Assembly: GCA_026075535.2 (NCBI GenBank)
Contig: AP026549.1
Location: 7,378,001-7,442,000, forward strand
Reading direction: 5' to 3'
Source: Tricholoma matsutake
Lineage: Eukaryota; Basidiomycota; Agaricomycetes; Agaricales; Tricholomataceae
Length of the DNA: 64,000 nucleotides
The notes beneath the pieces were generated by a model, which searched no databases, was not told the origin of the DNA, and saw only the letters and a program-made list of their open reading frames with translations. Of this stretch, positions 11,786 through 23,250 are shown in pieces. A program made the position numbers and the translations under genes. Every line of letters starts with the position of its first letter. Position 1 is the stretch's first letter.

Positions 11786-12624
11786 CTAGGTGCTGGGATC
11801 CAGTTCCCCGACCTGGAGAATTCTGGTACTGAAGCCTTGAACTTCAGTGGTGGAAGAGTGGGAAGGGGCAGGTACACATCCTTCATGATAACATCCACAT
11901 TTGATATGGCAGGTGCAGGTGTAAGTGTAGGTAGGCTGAGTGGCTGCAGGAACAAGTGCAGGAGCAGGAGGTGCAGGCTTTGCAGCTGCACTGGCATAGA
12001 GGTTCCCCTGAGGAGGCTCAGGGGGTGGTGAAGGCTTGCAAGTCCTAGGCTTCTTGGATTTTCTTTCATCAAGCAAGTCTCTCACTCAACCCAGTTCCTG
12101 CTCAAGAATTTGAAGTTTATTCTTGAGCCTTCGGTTATCATCTTCATAATCATTGAAGATACGGTCATCTCGTAGTCTGACATGGGCTGTCAGATCCTCA
12201 TCTTGACAGTCTTTCATGTTGAGGAAGGCTGGGTCTTCATCCAACACATGCTCATACACATGTAGTGCATACTCTCTGCAGATCTCACATGGGCCTCTGT
12301 GAACAAGGTTGCCATGGTCATCTGCTTGCCACAATTCAGTGGTGTGGGAGCTAGTGCCCACTCCATCACGTCTCTGCCTCTCTGCTTGGGCAGCTTGTCT
12401 GCTGACCTGAGCGCGGTCCCTCAGTTTGCCAGGGGTTGGCAAATGGTGCATTCTCCCCCTGAGCTGGGTGGCTCAGGCTGTCTCCACTTCTCCTTCCCTC
12501 CTTGAGACTGACCCTGGGGTTCAGTCTTGCATCCTTGTCGAGTCAGGTGTCTTCTGGTGTCGTCCCCCATGGGGTCATCCTCATCTTGCTGAAAATTCAC
12601 CTTTGTGTAGGGAGGTATGAGCAA
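11786..12624 (-). pseudogene. Extra ORF of Gypsy-B downstream of pol (function unknown)
   Basis: This lies on the same strand as pol, 110 bp past its end. Segment 12624-12421 is in one frame and 12451-11786 in another, so a frameshift lies near 12440; one in-frame TGA sits at about 12086. Recognisable parts are a basic region LRDRAQVSRQAAQAERQRR, a Cys pair in GPCEICREYALHVYEHV, an Asp-rich middle, a predicted coiled coil (DNRRLKNKLQILEQE), then a Pro/Ala-rich tail. I do not recognise a named domain. It could be a third structural protein of this element lineage or a captured gene. Composition resembles the flanking gag-pol. Confidence 0.55.
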
Positions 12625-12732
12625 AAAAAAAACTTTTTGAAGCCTGCACTTTCAACTGAAATTTTGGACAGAGTTGGAAACTGAGTTTGGACACCACTTG
12701 GCATCCAAAATGAGAAAGGAAGCCTCTACTTC

Positions 12733-15700
12733 CTATGCGCGTATTGGCAGATCCTGCCAGTCCTTGATCCCCATCAAGGACAGATACACATCCAGGGCTG
12801 CCAGATCATTGCAGCTGGACAGGGGTTCCCAAGTGCTGTCACCCAGACTCCACTTGAATTCAAATTCTACTTTACGGCCCTTTTATTGGTGGGCCATAAT
12901 TTCTTCAACATAGCACTCAGTGTCATCAGGGGCATTGAAGTCATAGGGGTCAGGATAACGCCTGTTGGGAAACAGGGCATGATCATTGGCATAGTGAGGC
13001 CTTAGCAGGCTCACATGGAAATGCTGGTGCAAATGCCTGGGTTGCAGTTCAGTCAGCAGCTCCAACCCATAGTTGGAGTTCTCAGGGAATGCCTGTAAGA
13101 CCTTGTAAGGTCCTACAAATTTTGGGAGTAGCTTACCTGCATGGCCCTTGGGCATCACCAGGTTCTTCGTGGACAGGTAGACCAGTTCCCCTGGACAGAT
13201 ATCCAGCTCTGAGTCCCAGTCTTTATTGGCCTGGTATCTCTGAAACACTCTTTCAGTGATAATATTATCATGTGCAACTGCCATGTTGTGCAGTGCATTC
13301 ATCACGGATGTGCGCACTCCAGGAGGAATGCGCTCGATGGCAGGCAGCTCCTGCATCATATGGGGCACAAACCTGTAGTTCACTTCAAATGGGGCCATCC
13401 CTGTTGCTCTGTTGATGGTAGAGTTGATTGTGAACTCTCCCAAGGCCAGGAAGTGTACCCAATCAGTCTGATTGGCTGCCACAAATGCTCACAGTATCTG
13501 GGCGATCAAATGATTTGCCCGTTCCGTCAGTCCATCCATTTGAGGATGGAATGAGGTTGACATCAGGATCTTGATGCCCAAAATCCTATTCACTTCACAC
13601 CACCATTTTGACATGAATTTTGAGTCTTGATCACAGACGATCAAGCCAGGCAGACCGTGAAGGTGGACAACTTCCTTCACGAAGATCGGAGAGAGCTCAG
13701 ACGCCATCATCATCGTGTTCACTGGTACAAGGTAAACCATAGATGAGAGGCAACAGATAATCACCCAAAGGTAATCAAACCCATCAGACTTTGGAAAAGG
13801 TCTGATGAAATCCATCCTGATGGACTCCCAAGGCCTCACCGGCATGGGTAGGGAATGGAGTTTACCTCAAGGAGGCTGGTATTCACCTTTGGAGCAAATA
13901 CACAACTCACAAGAGTTGCAATACTTCTCGATTTCAATCTGAAGTCGAGGCCACCAATACCAATGTTGAACATATTCTGACGTTTTCATAGGTCCAAAGT
14001 GCCCTACTATGCAGTGAGCCTGCTTGATGATACGACCGTGCAAGGTCATACCTAGGGAAGTCGCTGTGGGGATACACAGCACATCTTCGCCACCTCGGCT
14101 CTTCCTCCAAATGAAGTCGTTCCGGATTTGGAAACCCAGATGATCCTCGGGTTTCTTGAGTATCTTCCTGAAGAGCTTGTTGTTGACATATCCTCTCTGG
14201 ATGTCATCATTTAGAGGGTCCTGTTCTGACATCAGGACATGGAGGTTGGGTCCCTTGTCCAGGGATAGTGTTGCCACAGCTCAAGCCATGTTTTTTGCTA
14301 TCTTGGGAAATAAATTATGTAAAATCACTAAAATATTTGAGGAGCTAGATCCCATCAAAAGCCGAGGGGTCTCCTGCCAACTCTAAGTGATTGGAGAAGT
14401 GGTTCCTGAGATATTCCAGTGGCTTTGAAATGGCTTGGCTTGAGCCATTTCAAAGCCACTGGAATATCTCAGGAACCGCTTCTCTGATCACTTAGAGTTG
14501 GCAGGAGACCCCTCGGCTTTTGATGGGATCTAGCTCCTCAAATATTTTAGTGATTTTACATAATTTATTTCCCAAGATAGCAAAAAATGCGGCTCGAGCC
14601 ATGGCAACACTATGGACCAGGGACTCGTGAATGGTGGGGTCTTCCCCAACCATCCTACTAGCGGCGGAGGTTTCCCCAACTGCTCTGGGAGGCGCATCCC
14701 ACTCTTTGATGTGTTCATGAAGAGCCTTGAGTTGTTCCCCCACTTGCTTCTGCTGAGCCGCTGCAGAGCAAGCTTCCACCACTTTATTTTGGATTTCCTG
14801 GACATGGTCCCATGGAAGATCCTCATGGTTGGGATCGAGCTTTACGTCTGCGAAGACATAATGTTGGACCAAAGGAGCCTCCTCCCAAGAGTCCAACTGG
14901 TAGTAGCAAGACAATGCATCTGCTACTTTGTTCAGTTTGCCTTTGATATACCAGATATCAAAGTTGAAACGTGATAGATATTCCATCCAACGCATCTGTC
15001 TAGCAGAAAGCCAGCGCTGGGTTTGGAAGAACTCCAGCGCCTTGTGGTCAGTGATGACATGGATTTGTCTACCAATCAGCTTGTCTTCCCACTTGAGGAG
15101 GGCCTCAAGTATGGCGATGGTCTCATGCTCAAAGGTCTGATAGTTCCTTTGAGTGTTGGAAAACTTCTTGGACAGGAAGCCAGCCAGACAGCAAGTCTGC
15201 CATTCAGTCCCCTGTCCATACATTGCTCCAATCCCAAAGACTGAAGTGTTGCATATCACCCAGATCAGATCAGAAGAACCTGGGTCGATTGGTTTCAGGA
15301 TGCAGCATATGTTTTTGATCATCTGGAAACAGTGATCATGCAGTGGACACCACTGAAATGCTTGTCCATTCTGCATCATAGCAGATAGTGGACTCGTGTA
15401 CACACTGATATCTGGCAAGAAGTGAGCCAGGTACTGCACAAGTCCCAGGAATTGCTGGACTTTGTGGTAATTACAAGGTGTCTTCCACTCTCATATGCAT
15501 GCCATCTTATCACTGTCAGCGTGGAGGCCATGCTCGTTGATCGTATGTCCAAGGCACTCCACTTTCTCAGTGTACAATTCACACTTGTCAGCGCAAAGGT
15601 ATAATGACTGCTCTCGCAGTTTTGTGAACACAAGCTCCAGATGCTTCTGGTGCTCTTCAATGGTGTCACTGAACACAAAGATATTGTCCAGGTATACATG

Positions 15701-17457
15701 GATGAATATTGCGATATAGTCATGGAATACAGAATTCATCAACCTTTGGAAGGTTGATGGAGCATTGCAGTCACCTTGTTGCATAACAAGGCTCTTGTAG
15801 ATGCCCTGGACCATGCTAAACGCAGTCTTCCAGATGTCCTCTGGAAGAACTCGGACTTGCTCATAAGCGTCCGACAAGTCAATCTTTGAGTGGTATTTCG
15901 CTCGAGCTATCTTATGAGGTCTTGATCAGGAAATGGAGTGACATCCTTTATGGTATTCACATTCCATTTCAATGCATTGATCACTGCATGCAGTGCACCA
16001 TTCTTTTTGGGAATGATGAGCTTGCTCTGCTTGGGCAGGGTGCCACCACCCTGCCTTGCAGTATTTCTTGATCTTCTTGGAGAGGGGTCTCCTCATTGAG
16101 TCTGGACATTTTGGACAATAGTAATTATACTTCTTCTTTTCATCCACTAAGGGAATATGGTGGTTTACTTCCCTAAACAGGGGAAGTGTCTTGGGGACTC
16201 CCCCAAGCATGTCGCTGAACTCTTCCAACCACTCCTGTTTGAGGTGTGGTATATCTTTCTTAGTCAAAGGGCCTTTTGCCCTTGACCTTTCAGCTTGCCT
16301 TTTGCACATTGCAAAGAGTATATTATGTAGATCATTCATCTGCTTGGGTGGTAGGACAGATGGAACTGAGGGGTCAAACCCAGGTTGCTCAAACCTGGGT
16401 CCATTGGGGAACTTTTCCCTGGTGAATTCCTGGATGATCTCTTCCAGATTGTCCTCTTCATCCTCACTGATGGGCTCAACTTCCACCTGATCTTCAGGTT
16501 CCAAAAGGATGGGGTCTGACAATTTCAGTCCTTTCAGACAAGGATAGTCATTGTCCTCAATTTCCTCAATTTCTACCGACCTCCTGCTGAGTGTCAGTGG
16601 TTGCACCTTAGTCGAGCTGGGTCTCAGTTTATCCGGGTCCCTGAGTATCTTGGCAGCAGCTTGACGTCTGCTGTCCAGTTATTCCTCTCTTGGAAGAATC
16701 AGATGCATCACGTGCCTACAAGCCTGTCGGAATGTGCTTTCACCCTCGAGTACTGTTTCAAGGACCTTGCCCTTAATTTGCACTTCATCACCATCAAAAT
16801 CCAGGGTGATTCCATGCTTTCTCATGAATACGGTGCCTAGGATGGCATCATATCTGTTGATGTTGATGACATCGAAGTAGTGGGAACTGGTAGCTTTGCT
16901 GATCTCGAAATCTGCAAAAAGTCTGAAGTTAATCTTTGAATGGCTTCTGATGGTGCCCAATTGCAAAGGCACTGGCTCTTCCAATTTGTGTGGTTTTAAA
17001 TTCGCAGAAGTTGTGAACTCAGGGGAAATCGAATCAGACATGCAGCCTGAATTCAAAAGGACATAAGCTTCCAAGTTGTGAAGCATCATCTTCGCAACGA
17101 TGCATCGGTTGTCTTTCTAAGTACAAGGAGGATGGACAATCTGCTTGGAAGATTTCCTTAACACAGTGGGGCCCTTGAACTTGGGCTTTGCTTTGATTAG
17201 GCTGTCTAACATGATGCCCAATCTTTCCTTGAAAGTCGTACATTTCTTATGACCTGAACCTTCAGAGCTGGGCTCTGAATTTGTTGAGGAACAGTCATCG
17301 GATTCCCAGTCTGATGACATCTCTCAGATTGCATACAGGCACTCCGAAGTACTTGACTCACTGGTGAACAAGTCAGCATCTGTATCCCAATTATACAGTT
17401 CTCCTTTGGAACTATATTGAGAACCAATGGGAACAGCATCTGATTCAGCCATCCCAT
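12733..17457 (-). pseudogene. pol: Gypsy-B pol remnant (PR-RT-RH-IN-chromodomain-like)
   Basis: Domains in gene order: acidic linker (17457-17110); protease near 17020 with NSG in place of DSG (VLLNSGCMSDSI); reverse transcriptase 16606-15491, whose YxDD box reads YLDN (HVYLDNIFVFSD); RNase H 15439-14900 (ITDHKALEFF kept, an early catalytic Asp replaced in WVICNTS); integrase HHCC finger 14277-13867 and DDE core 13845-12883 (VCDQDSKFMSKWW, GLTERANHL); a chromodomain-like end (DSTWEPLSSCNDL) stopping at TAG 12733-12735. TGA stops lie for example at about 13490 and 15490. The three Asp to Asn changes alone would abolish protease and RT activity. Confidence 0.85.
14268..14610. mobile_element. 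Fold-back MITE, family GTGTTGCCA, inside Gypsy-B pol
   Basis: The 343 bp is an almost perfect palindrome centred near 14440: the left arm (GTGTTGCCACAGCTCAAGCC onward) is the reverse complement of the right arm ending GGCTCGAGCCATGGCAACAC. TA flanks both ends (14266-14267, 14611-14612). It splits the linker between RNase H and integrase of Gypsy-B. It shares its terminus and an internal GACCCCTCGGCTT word with the element at 62842-63211. It has no coding capacity, so mobility would need a transposase supplied elsewhere. Confidence 0.88.
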
Positions 17458-17941
17458 ATTCTGAGGTCAGATCTTCCTCAGAATCACTGCACACCACAGC
17501 GAACCTTTCCATCACCGAAGGGTCAGGGTCTGCCTGATCTCCTGTTTCCTGTCCACACAAGCCTGATGCTCACGTGTGGTCCCCATGGTCATCATGATCA
17601 GTTGAGATGACTGATCCTTCTCTTGCAGCGTACATCTTTGCAGATGATTTGGGTTGTCCATACTTTGGACATTTCTTGTTGGTGGAATAGTGTGGCCCAC
17701 CACAAGCGTAGCAAGTGGGCTTCTTGTTCTCATCAGACTTCTTGTCTGACTTGTGGACATTGAGGTCTTTACACTCCCCCGCCCAATCCGAGCAGACTCT
17801 GCTTGGATGCTTGGACTGTCCGAGGACTTCTTTGGCTGAAAGTCCTGCCAAACTAAATGTCCAGTCCAAGCTGAGTCCAAGCTGAGTCCTAGGACTGTCC
17901 AAGCATCCAAGCAGAGTCTGAGTTGCTTATATAATTGACTG

Positions 17942-18030
17942 AAAAATCTGTGGCTACCGCAGGGATTGAACCCTCGTAGTCACATGATAAAGTACAATTA
18001 AGTCAGCGATATAACAGTTAGACTAAAGCA
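17942..18030 (-). other. tRNA-like sequence (B-box GGTTCAATCCC) near the left end of the TIR element
   Basis: On the minus strand this reads as a degenerate tRNA-like stretch with a good Pol III B-box, GGGTTCAATCCC, 30-60 nt after an A-box-like TAGTCTAACTG. The cloverleaf is not convincing, so this is a tRNA-derived promoter relic at most. Confidence 0.35.
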
Positions 18031-18167
18031 TCATTACAGGTAAGTAGTTATATCTCTCTATGTACCGCCCCAGCTGTGATGACAAATCAACACAGCCATG
18101 TCATCAACAACGCTGGCAACAGCACCGCCTCCTCCTTATCTCCTACCCCAATAACCAACAACAGGAA

Positions 18168-19330
18168 TGAGCCCAAACGATGGCATTGTCGTTTGGGCTC
18201 ACTTGTAAGTGTTTTTTTACATGATCTTTGTTCTTTTGTTTAACTAACTGAAATTTCCTTAATCATAGGTTTTATCTATGTTATAATGATGCTGCAGCCT
18301 CAAAACCATGACAACAGCTGACACAGCCACCACCCTAGGACCCAGAACCACCACCGCAAGCAACTGCTTGCGGGGTGGGAATGGGTACAACTGCAAGATG
18401 GCAAGACAACGGTGACGCTGACTTGGCCAAACAGAATGACAACGCAATGAGATGACTGGAGACGACTGGGACTGGGAGATGGAATGACGAGGGGACGAGC
18501 AGGAAACAATGAAAGGAAGGCAAAGCAAATGAAGAAAAGGCCCAAGAGACGTTGTTTGACATCTCTTGGGCTGTTGGTAAGTTTTTTTTTCTTGTTTTTG
18601 TTACTAATGAACTTTTTTAGGTATTATCTAGTACTGCTGATGACAACAACAACAAGCACTCAGAACCACTGCCGCGAGCAGCTGCTCACAGGGTGGGAAT
18701 GGGTGCAACTTTGAAATGACAAGAACGGCTACTCACACCCACTACGGAGGACACACCACCTGCCTCCAGCCTCACAAGCAACTGCTCGTGGGGTGGATGG
18801 TGGGTGGAATGACGATGATGGCAGGGAACGACAACAGCACCCGCCCCAGCCCTACGAGCCACTGCTTGTAGGGTGGACGACGGGTGGAACGACGACGATT
18901 AGGGGAGACCCAAGAGACGTCAATGTCTCTTGGGTCCTATAAGTAAGTTTTTTTTTTTTTCTCATTTCATTTTTCGATCCTAACTAACTTTTTATAGGTA
19001 CAAACTACTACTGGCGATGATGACGATGACGTCACCACCACCACCACTGCTGCAAGCCCCTGCTCACAGGGTGGAAGGTGAGGGGGAAGAGACAAGGGGG
19101 AAGGAGATGAGAGGGAAGGGAGATGAGAGGGAAGGGAGATGAGAGGGAAGGGAGACAACAAGAGGGAAGGGAGACAACGACAAGAGTGGGGACACCCACA
19201 ACAATACCTGCCCCATGCCTACAAGCATCTGCTCGTGGGGTAGTTCGGGAGGGAGAAGAATGAGGACAGGAGAGCGAGATGGCCAGGGGACAACCCAGGG
19301 AGAGATGAATGCCGCCACGAGCAACTGCTC
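18168..19330 (+). repeat. Three tandem ~370-bp units: hairpin, GTAAGT-T(n) tract, GAGCAACTGCTC palindromes
   Basis: Hairpins sit at 18168-18201 (arms TGAGCCCAAACGA), 18540-18571 (GCCCAAGAGA) and 18907-18936 (GACCCAAGAGACGT), spaced 372 and 367 bp. Each is followed within 10 nt by GTAAGT and a T-run, then an A/T-rich stretch with CTAAC and TTTTTAG-like ends, then a GC-rich part with palindromes such as CGAGCAGCTGCTC and GGGTGG. The GTAAGT...CTAAC...AG layout resembles introns. No convincing protein is encoded. Confidence 0.7.
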
Positions 19331-19487
19331 ATGGTGGGTGTTTTTAATTTATTTTTATAATTGATAATTACAGCCCCCTCCCCTTGAGCTTGCAAGGGGA
19401 GGGCTTAGTATTATACATATTAATTACCCATATTAATTACCCCTCACACAGATGCGAGGGGGTCAATTTAATAATCTATTCATGATA

Positions 19488-19570
19488 TATAACAGTGGTA
19501 GAGTGTGCATGTTTTGTCATCATGTGATTGCTAGTCCAGAAGGCTGTTGGTTCAATTCCTGCTGTGCACA
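19488..19570 (+). other. tRNA-like sequence (A/B boxes) near the right end of the TIR element
   Basis: CAGTGGTAGAGTG (A-box-like) is followed by GGTTCAATTCC (B-box-like), and complementary GTGTGCA and TGCACAC could pair as a stem. It mirrors the minus-strand tRNA-like piece at the left end, so each arm may carry an inverted Pol III promoter relic. Confidence 0.4.
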
Positions 19571-22309
19571 CATCATTTTGTGAGACTTATAAGACTTTCT
19601 CTAAGACTGGAACTTGGACTTTACTTGGTCAGTACTTTAAAAGGTGTAAATAAATGCACAATTGATGTTGTCCAAGCAAAGTCCTCGGACTTTACTCGGA
19701 CAACTCGGACAGTCCAAGCAAAGTCCTTGGACTTTACTCGGACAACTTGGACAGTCCAAGCAGAGTCCAAGTGAAGTCCTAGGGCAGTCTGAGTGTCCGA
19801 GCAGAGTCTGAGCAGAGTCTGAGCAGAGTCCGAGCAGAGTCCGAGCAGAGTCTGAGTGAAGTCCTTGGACAGTCCGAGTGTCCAAGTGTGTCTGAGCAGA
19901 GTCTGCTTGGACTGGGGGGGGGAGTGTAAAGTACTGGTGGACATTAGATCTGGAGGGTTGCCCTCCAGATGAATGTTGGCATGAGTTGTGATGGTCCTTA
20001 TTATGGCGATCCTTGTCACCATGACCTCAGTGATCATGATTTCAAGGTTCCTTATCATGGGGCCTTGAATGACTACTCCTGTGATAATCACGATACCTTG
20101 TTCTATTGTGGTCTCGGGACCAGTCGTATGATCGGTCCGTAGTTGGGTCTTTTGGTTTAATTGAAGGACTAGGTCCCTTCGATTTTGTGGAATCCATTGT
20201 GCACTTCTTCTCTTTGAAGTGTTTAGTCATTCTCTTGATGTCCTCTGCCTCTTTGGCAAAGTACAATATTTCTTCCATGGAGGCTGTCTCTGCGGTGCAA
20301 CCTTTATCCAAGATAAAGGCTATAATGTTTACTGGTAATCTGGTCACCAACTGGGACCAGAAGGTAAATGAGTCTGGGGGCTCTATCATTCTGTTGGTGT
20401 ACCACTCCAGCTTGTAATAATAGCTCAATACACTGTCCTCGGCATTGTATTCAACTTTGGAGAATTTATCTGATGCATCATGCATCAAATTGTTGTGGGT
20501 GAACCGGTCATAGAGACCAGTTATTACATCCTTGAAAGTCCAGTGCATACATTGATGGTATGCACCGTCGACGTTATCCTCAAGCCAGGAAAGTGTGTTG
20601 CCCTCCAGGAACATTGTGGTGAATTTGATCTGATCAGAGTCACTCTCTGATCCGCATATCTTGTTCACCTTCAACCATTGAAGGAAACCATTGAGCCATC
20701 GCTCAAACTCCTCAGTATCCTGATTTCCACCATCCTTGGGCAGATTTGGAACCTGAGGTCCATTCTTGCCTCCAATGGCAGGAGTATTGCATAAAACAGA
20801 GACTTTACTGTCAATCTGTTGGTGGAATTTGGTGTGCATGGCCTTCAAATACTTTGAAGACCTGCTGGGACCCCTTTCCCTATATGACTTGGCACCTCAG
20901 GCATGAGATCTCCCGCTCGTTGTCTCTCAGTACAACTTCATTGTCGAACTTCCTTGCTGGTAACTGGGCTTCCCCTCTCTTCGTTGGTCAGCTGGCGGAG
21001 AGATAAAGACAGGTAACTCATCCAGGGACGAGGAACATTTTGATCTGCCCTTACTATGGGGCAGACTATAGGATGAGTAGTATCCTCACTGCTATCACTA
21101 CCTCTGGGGTCATCGCCTCCTGGAGCATCTCTATAGCCTGCATGACTCTGTGCAGGCTTATCTGGATATCCAGAAGATCTATTCTCGTGGTATGACTCAC
21201 GAGATTGGAAATCCTTCTTGTCCCAAGGGTTCCCCCCTTTGTCAAACCTGATCCCTTGATCAGGAATGCTGGTGAACAGCCCATCCATTAGGTCCCCATC
21301 GCACACTTGTTGCAGTGCAATCCTGTTAGTTGCATTGGAATGTACCTTCTTCTTGAATGGTACCTCTGGTCCGACATCTGGGGATTCTCTATAGGAAGGT
21401 ACAGGCACCTGATTGTGCTTGTATGGAAAATTTTCTGACAACTCTTTCAGCTGTTGTTGCAAGGTGTAAGGGTCAAAATTCATTGTGTCCTTGCAGTGAA
21501 TGGCACAGATCTCATTTGCAATCTGGGTATAATGGCTTTCTTCCCCTTTGGGGCCAGCCAGTTGAGGGGATGCCTTGACTGGTCTTTTTGCTTCCCTCCT
21601 CACTTGCCGTGTATCCTCCAACATAGGCATTGCAGGCGCTGAGATGCGTGGCAACTCATCCCATTTTGGAGAAAGGTTTTGGGGCATCATTAGCTCCCGA
21701 ACGACAGGAATTCCTGGGATTGATCTCCCAGAAGTGATCTCTGGGCCCATTGGTCCCAGAGGGGAAAGTAACTTTTGTCCCAGAGGTGTCTCTGAGCTGC
21801 ATCAGCCTAATTCCTGACTGCCTATCGGTGAGGGTGATCTTTTCAATCCACCCTCACTTTCATAGTCTTCGACGGTCACACATTGATTGTGAAGTCCCAG
21901 AGTGGACGGAGCCTGGATTCTTGACTCATCTTGTTGCGAATCAAGAAACTGCATCGCTTTGGGCAGAGATGGTGAGATTCTCAAAGTGCCCATGGGCTCT
22001 TTGAGAGGGATCAGACCAGGATTGGTCTGATTTTTATGCTTTGACCTGGTTTTCAAGGTCATAGTGGTGGTCGATGATGTCGATAAGGTCGATGTTGTCA
22101 ATTAATGTAAATGCAGTCCCTTGCAGATTATGATGGGAATTCTTTTTCCTTCACAGGAGAAGTTCAGGGTCAATTTCTATGATGTTCGCTGATGGGCAAA
22201 GTCAAGCTTAAACTTTATATGAGTTTGAGTGTTCAAAAAAGTGTTGTGAGTCATAGGGGAATCTTCTTAAGACTCACATGGCACAGAACACGAATAATGT
22301 ATAATACTA

Positions 22310-23112
22310 GTGTTTGCAGGTCCAGTCCATAGGACTGAAAAAAAAGACTGAAACTGGACCAAATTGGACCGGAAAGGACTGGACCAGAGGTCTATTTATG
22401 GACCAGTCTTTTGCAGTCCAGTTGCTGGTCTTTCATTTTGAAAAATATAGTAGGACCAATGAAAACTGGTTTCAACCAGTTTTTTGTCTCAACATGTGTA
22501 GGACCTTACTTCCACACATATATACTTCATTTTCAGTCCCTGGATCATCAAAAACAGTCAAGCATTGGTTGAGATATGACCAAAAACATTTTTGTACAAG
22601 TATGTTTTTGTATCAGAACAACTTTGATTGCATTGCTTATTACCTGAGCTATCATTTTTTTTGTACAGCTATATGACATGATTAACATAACAACAGCACA
22701 CCTAACCAGCTGTACCATGTGATTTTATTGATTTAACCACCCAAATGAGTTGTGACTACAAACTACAAATTACAAACTAAAAACCACAACTTGAACACAT
22801 GTCCTTTCAGTTTTGGCCATATCTCAGTCAAATCTTGGCAGAATTTCTTGAAAGTTGGACCAGTATATGGGGAATTACAATGTCTATCCATATTGGTTAT
22901 AATTGTTGAGATACATATGGATTATTTTTATGAAAAACTTTATGACCAAAGACCGGTCCGAACCAGTCTTTTTCAGTCCATGGACTGATTAGGACCGGTC
23001 CTAAATGGTCTGGTTGCGATCCCCCAATGTCTTGGTCGGTCCTGGACCAGTTGCAGTTGCTGGTTGCCCCATTTGGAAGTCAAAAACTGGACCAGACTGG
23101 ACCTTTAAACAC
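22310..23112. mobile_element. TIR element, family GTGTTTGMAGGTCCAGTCC (803 bp)
   Basis: The left end GTGTTTGCAGGTCCAGTCCA is repeated inverted at the right end (TGGACCTTTAAACAC). The interior is full of GGACCAGT/ACTGGTCC words in both orientations. The left flank is TA and the right flank TG, so the duplication is uncertain. Same terminal family as 35514-35961. No coding potential. Confidence 0.6.
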
Positions 23113-23250
23113 TGAACATATATTAAGTGTTCGTGCATTGTGTAGTAAAAAAGATGCTGTAGGTTACATAAGACTGGTCCTTTATAGGGACCAGTCAAAG
23201 GCTATATCAAGAAATTATAGCAATAATAAGCAATGGGCACTAGGCCCGGA

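Larger units (their letters stand above)
17772..19926. mobile_element. 2155-bp TIR element with TA duplication and tandem hairpin units
   Basis: Left end CACTCCCCCGCCCAATCCGA is the inverted counterpart of the right end, which reads CACTCCCCCCCCCAGTCCAA on the other strand; the match continues through GCAGACTCTGCT. TA flanks both sides (17770-17771, 19927-19928), and excision restores the gag frame. Inside each end there are many copies of a GTCCGAGCAGAGTCTGA-type word, then tRNA-like stretches, then three tandem units of about 370 bp. No transposase ORF is present, so it is non-autonomous. The TA duplication points towards Tc1/mariner-like mobilisation, but the terminal sequence is not one I recognise. 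Confidence 0.82.
11620..22101 (-). mobile_element. Gypsy-B: degraded Ty3/Gypsy element with two nested insertions
   Basis: Read right to left it holds gag (22101-17512), pol (17457-12733) and an extra ORF (12624-11786). Two foreign elements interrupt it: a 2155-bp TIR element at 17772-19926 and a 343-bp fold-back at 14268-14610, each flanked by TA. No LTR pair could be recognised. The left side stops where the Copia-A LTR ends, so Copia-A may have inserted into or truncated it. Many stops and frameshifts, and catalytic Asp to Asn changes, show it is long dead. Confidence 0.85.
17512..22101 (-). pseudogene. gag: Gypsy-B gag, interrupted by a 2.16-kb TIR element
   Basis: The N-terminal part starts at ATG 22101 and continues in frame past a TGA (about 21802) to 20938. 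After a frameshift the capsid domain (20848-20042, FERWLNGFLQWLKVNK and SYYYKLEWYTNRM) follows. The frame is then cut at 19928 by the TIR element and resumes at 17771. Removing the insertion and one TA rejoins it exactly in frame (HQYF then KDLNVHKSDKK). A zinc knuckle variant CYACGGPHYSTNKKC follows near 17700; one residue between the second Cys and the His is missing compared with the usual spacing. Confidence 0.85.

Noticed and set aside
17942..18030. Functional tRNA gene
   Set aside because: A B-box is present but arms do not pair as a convincing cloverleaf and no anticodon loop can be assigned.
18484..18714. Small frame over the second hairpin unit
   Set aside because: Non-repeating between the three units and translated through the hairpin and T-run; not conserved as a protein.
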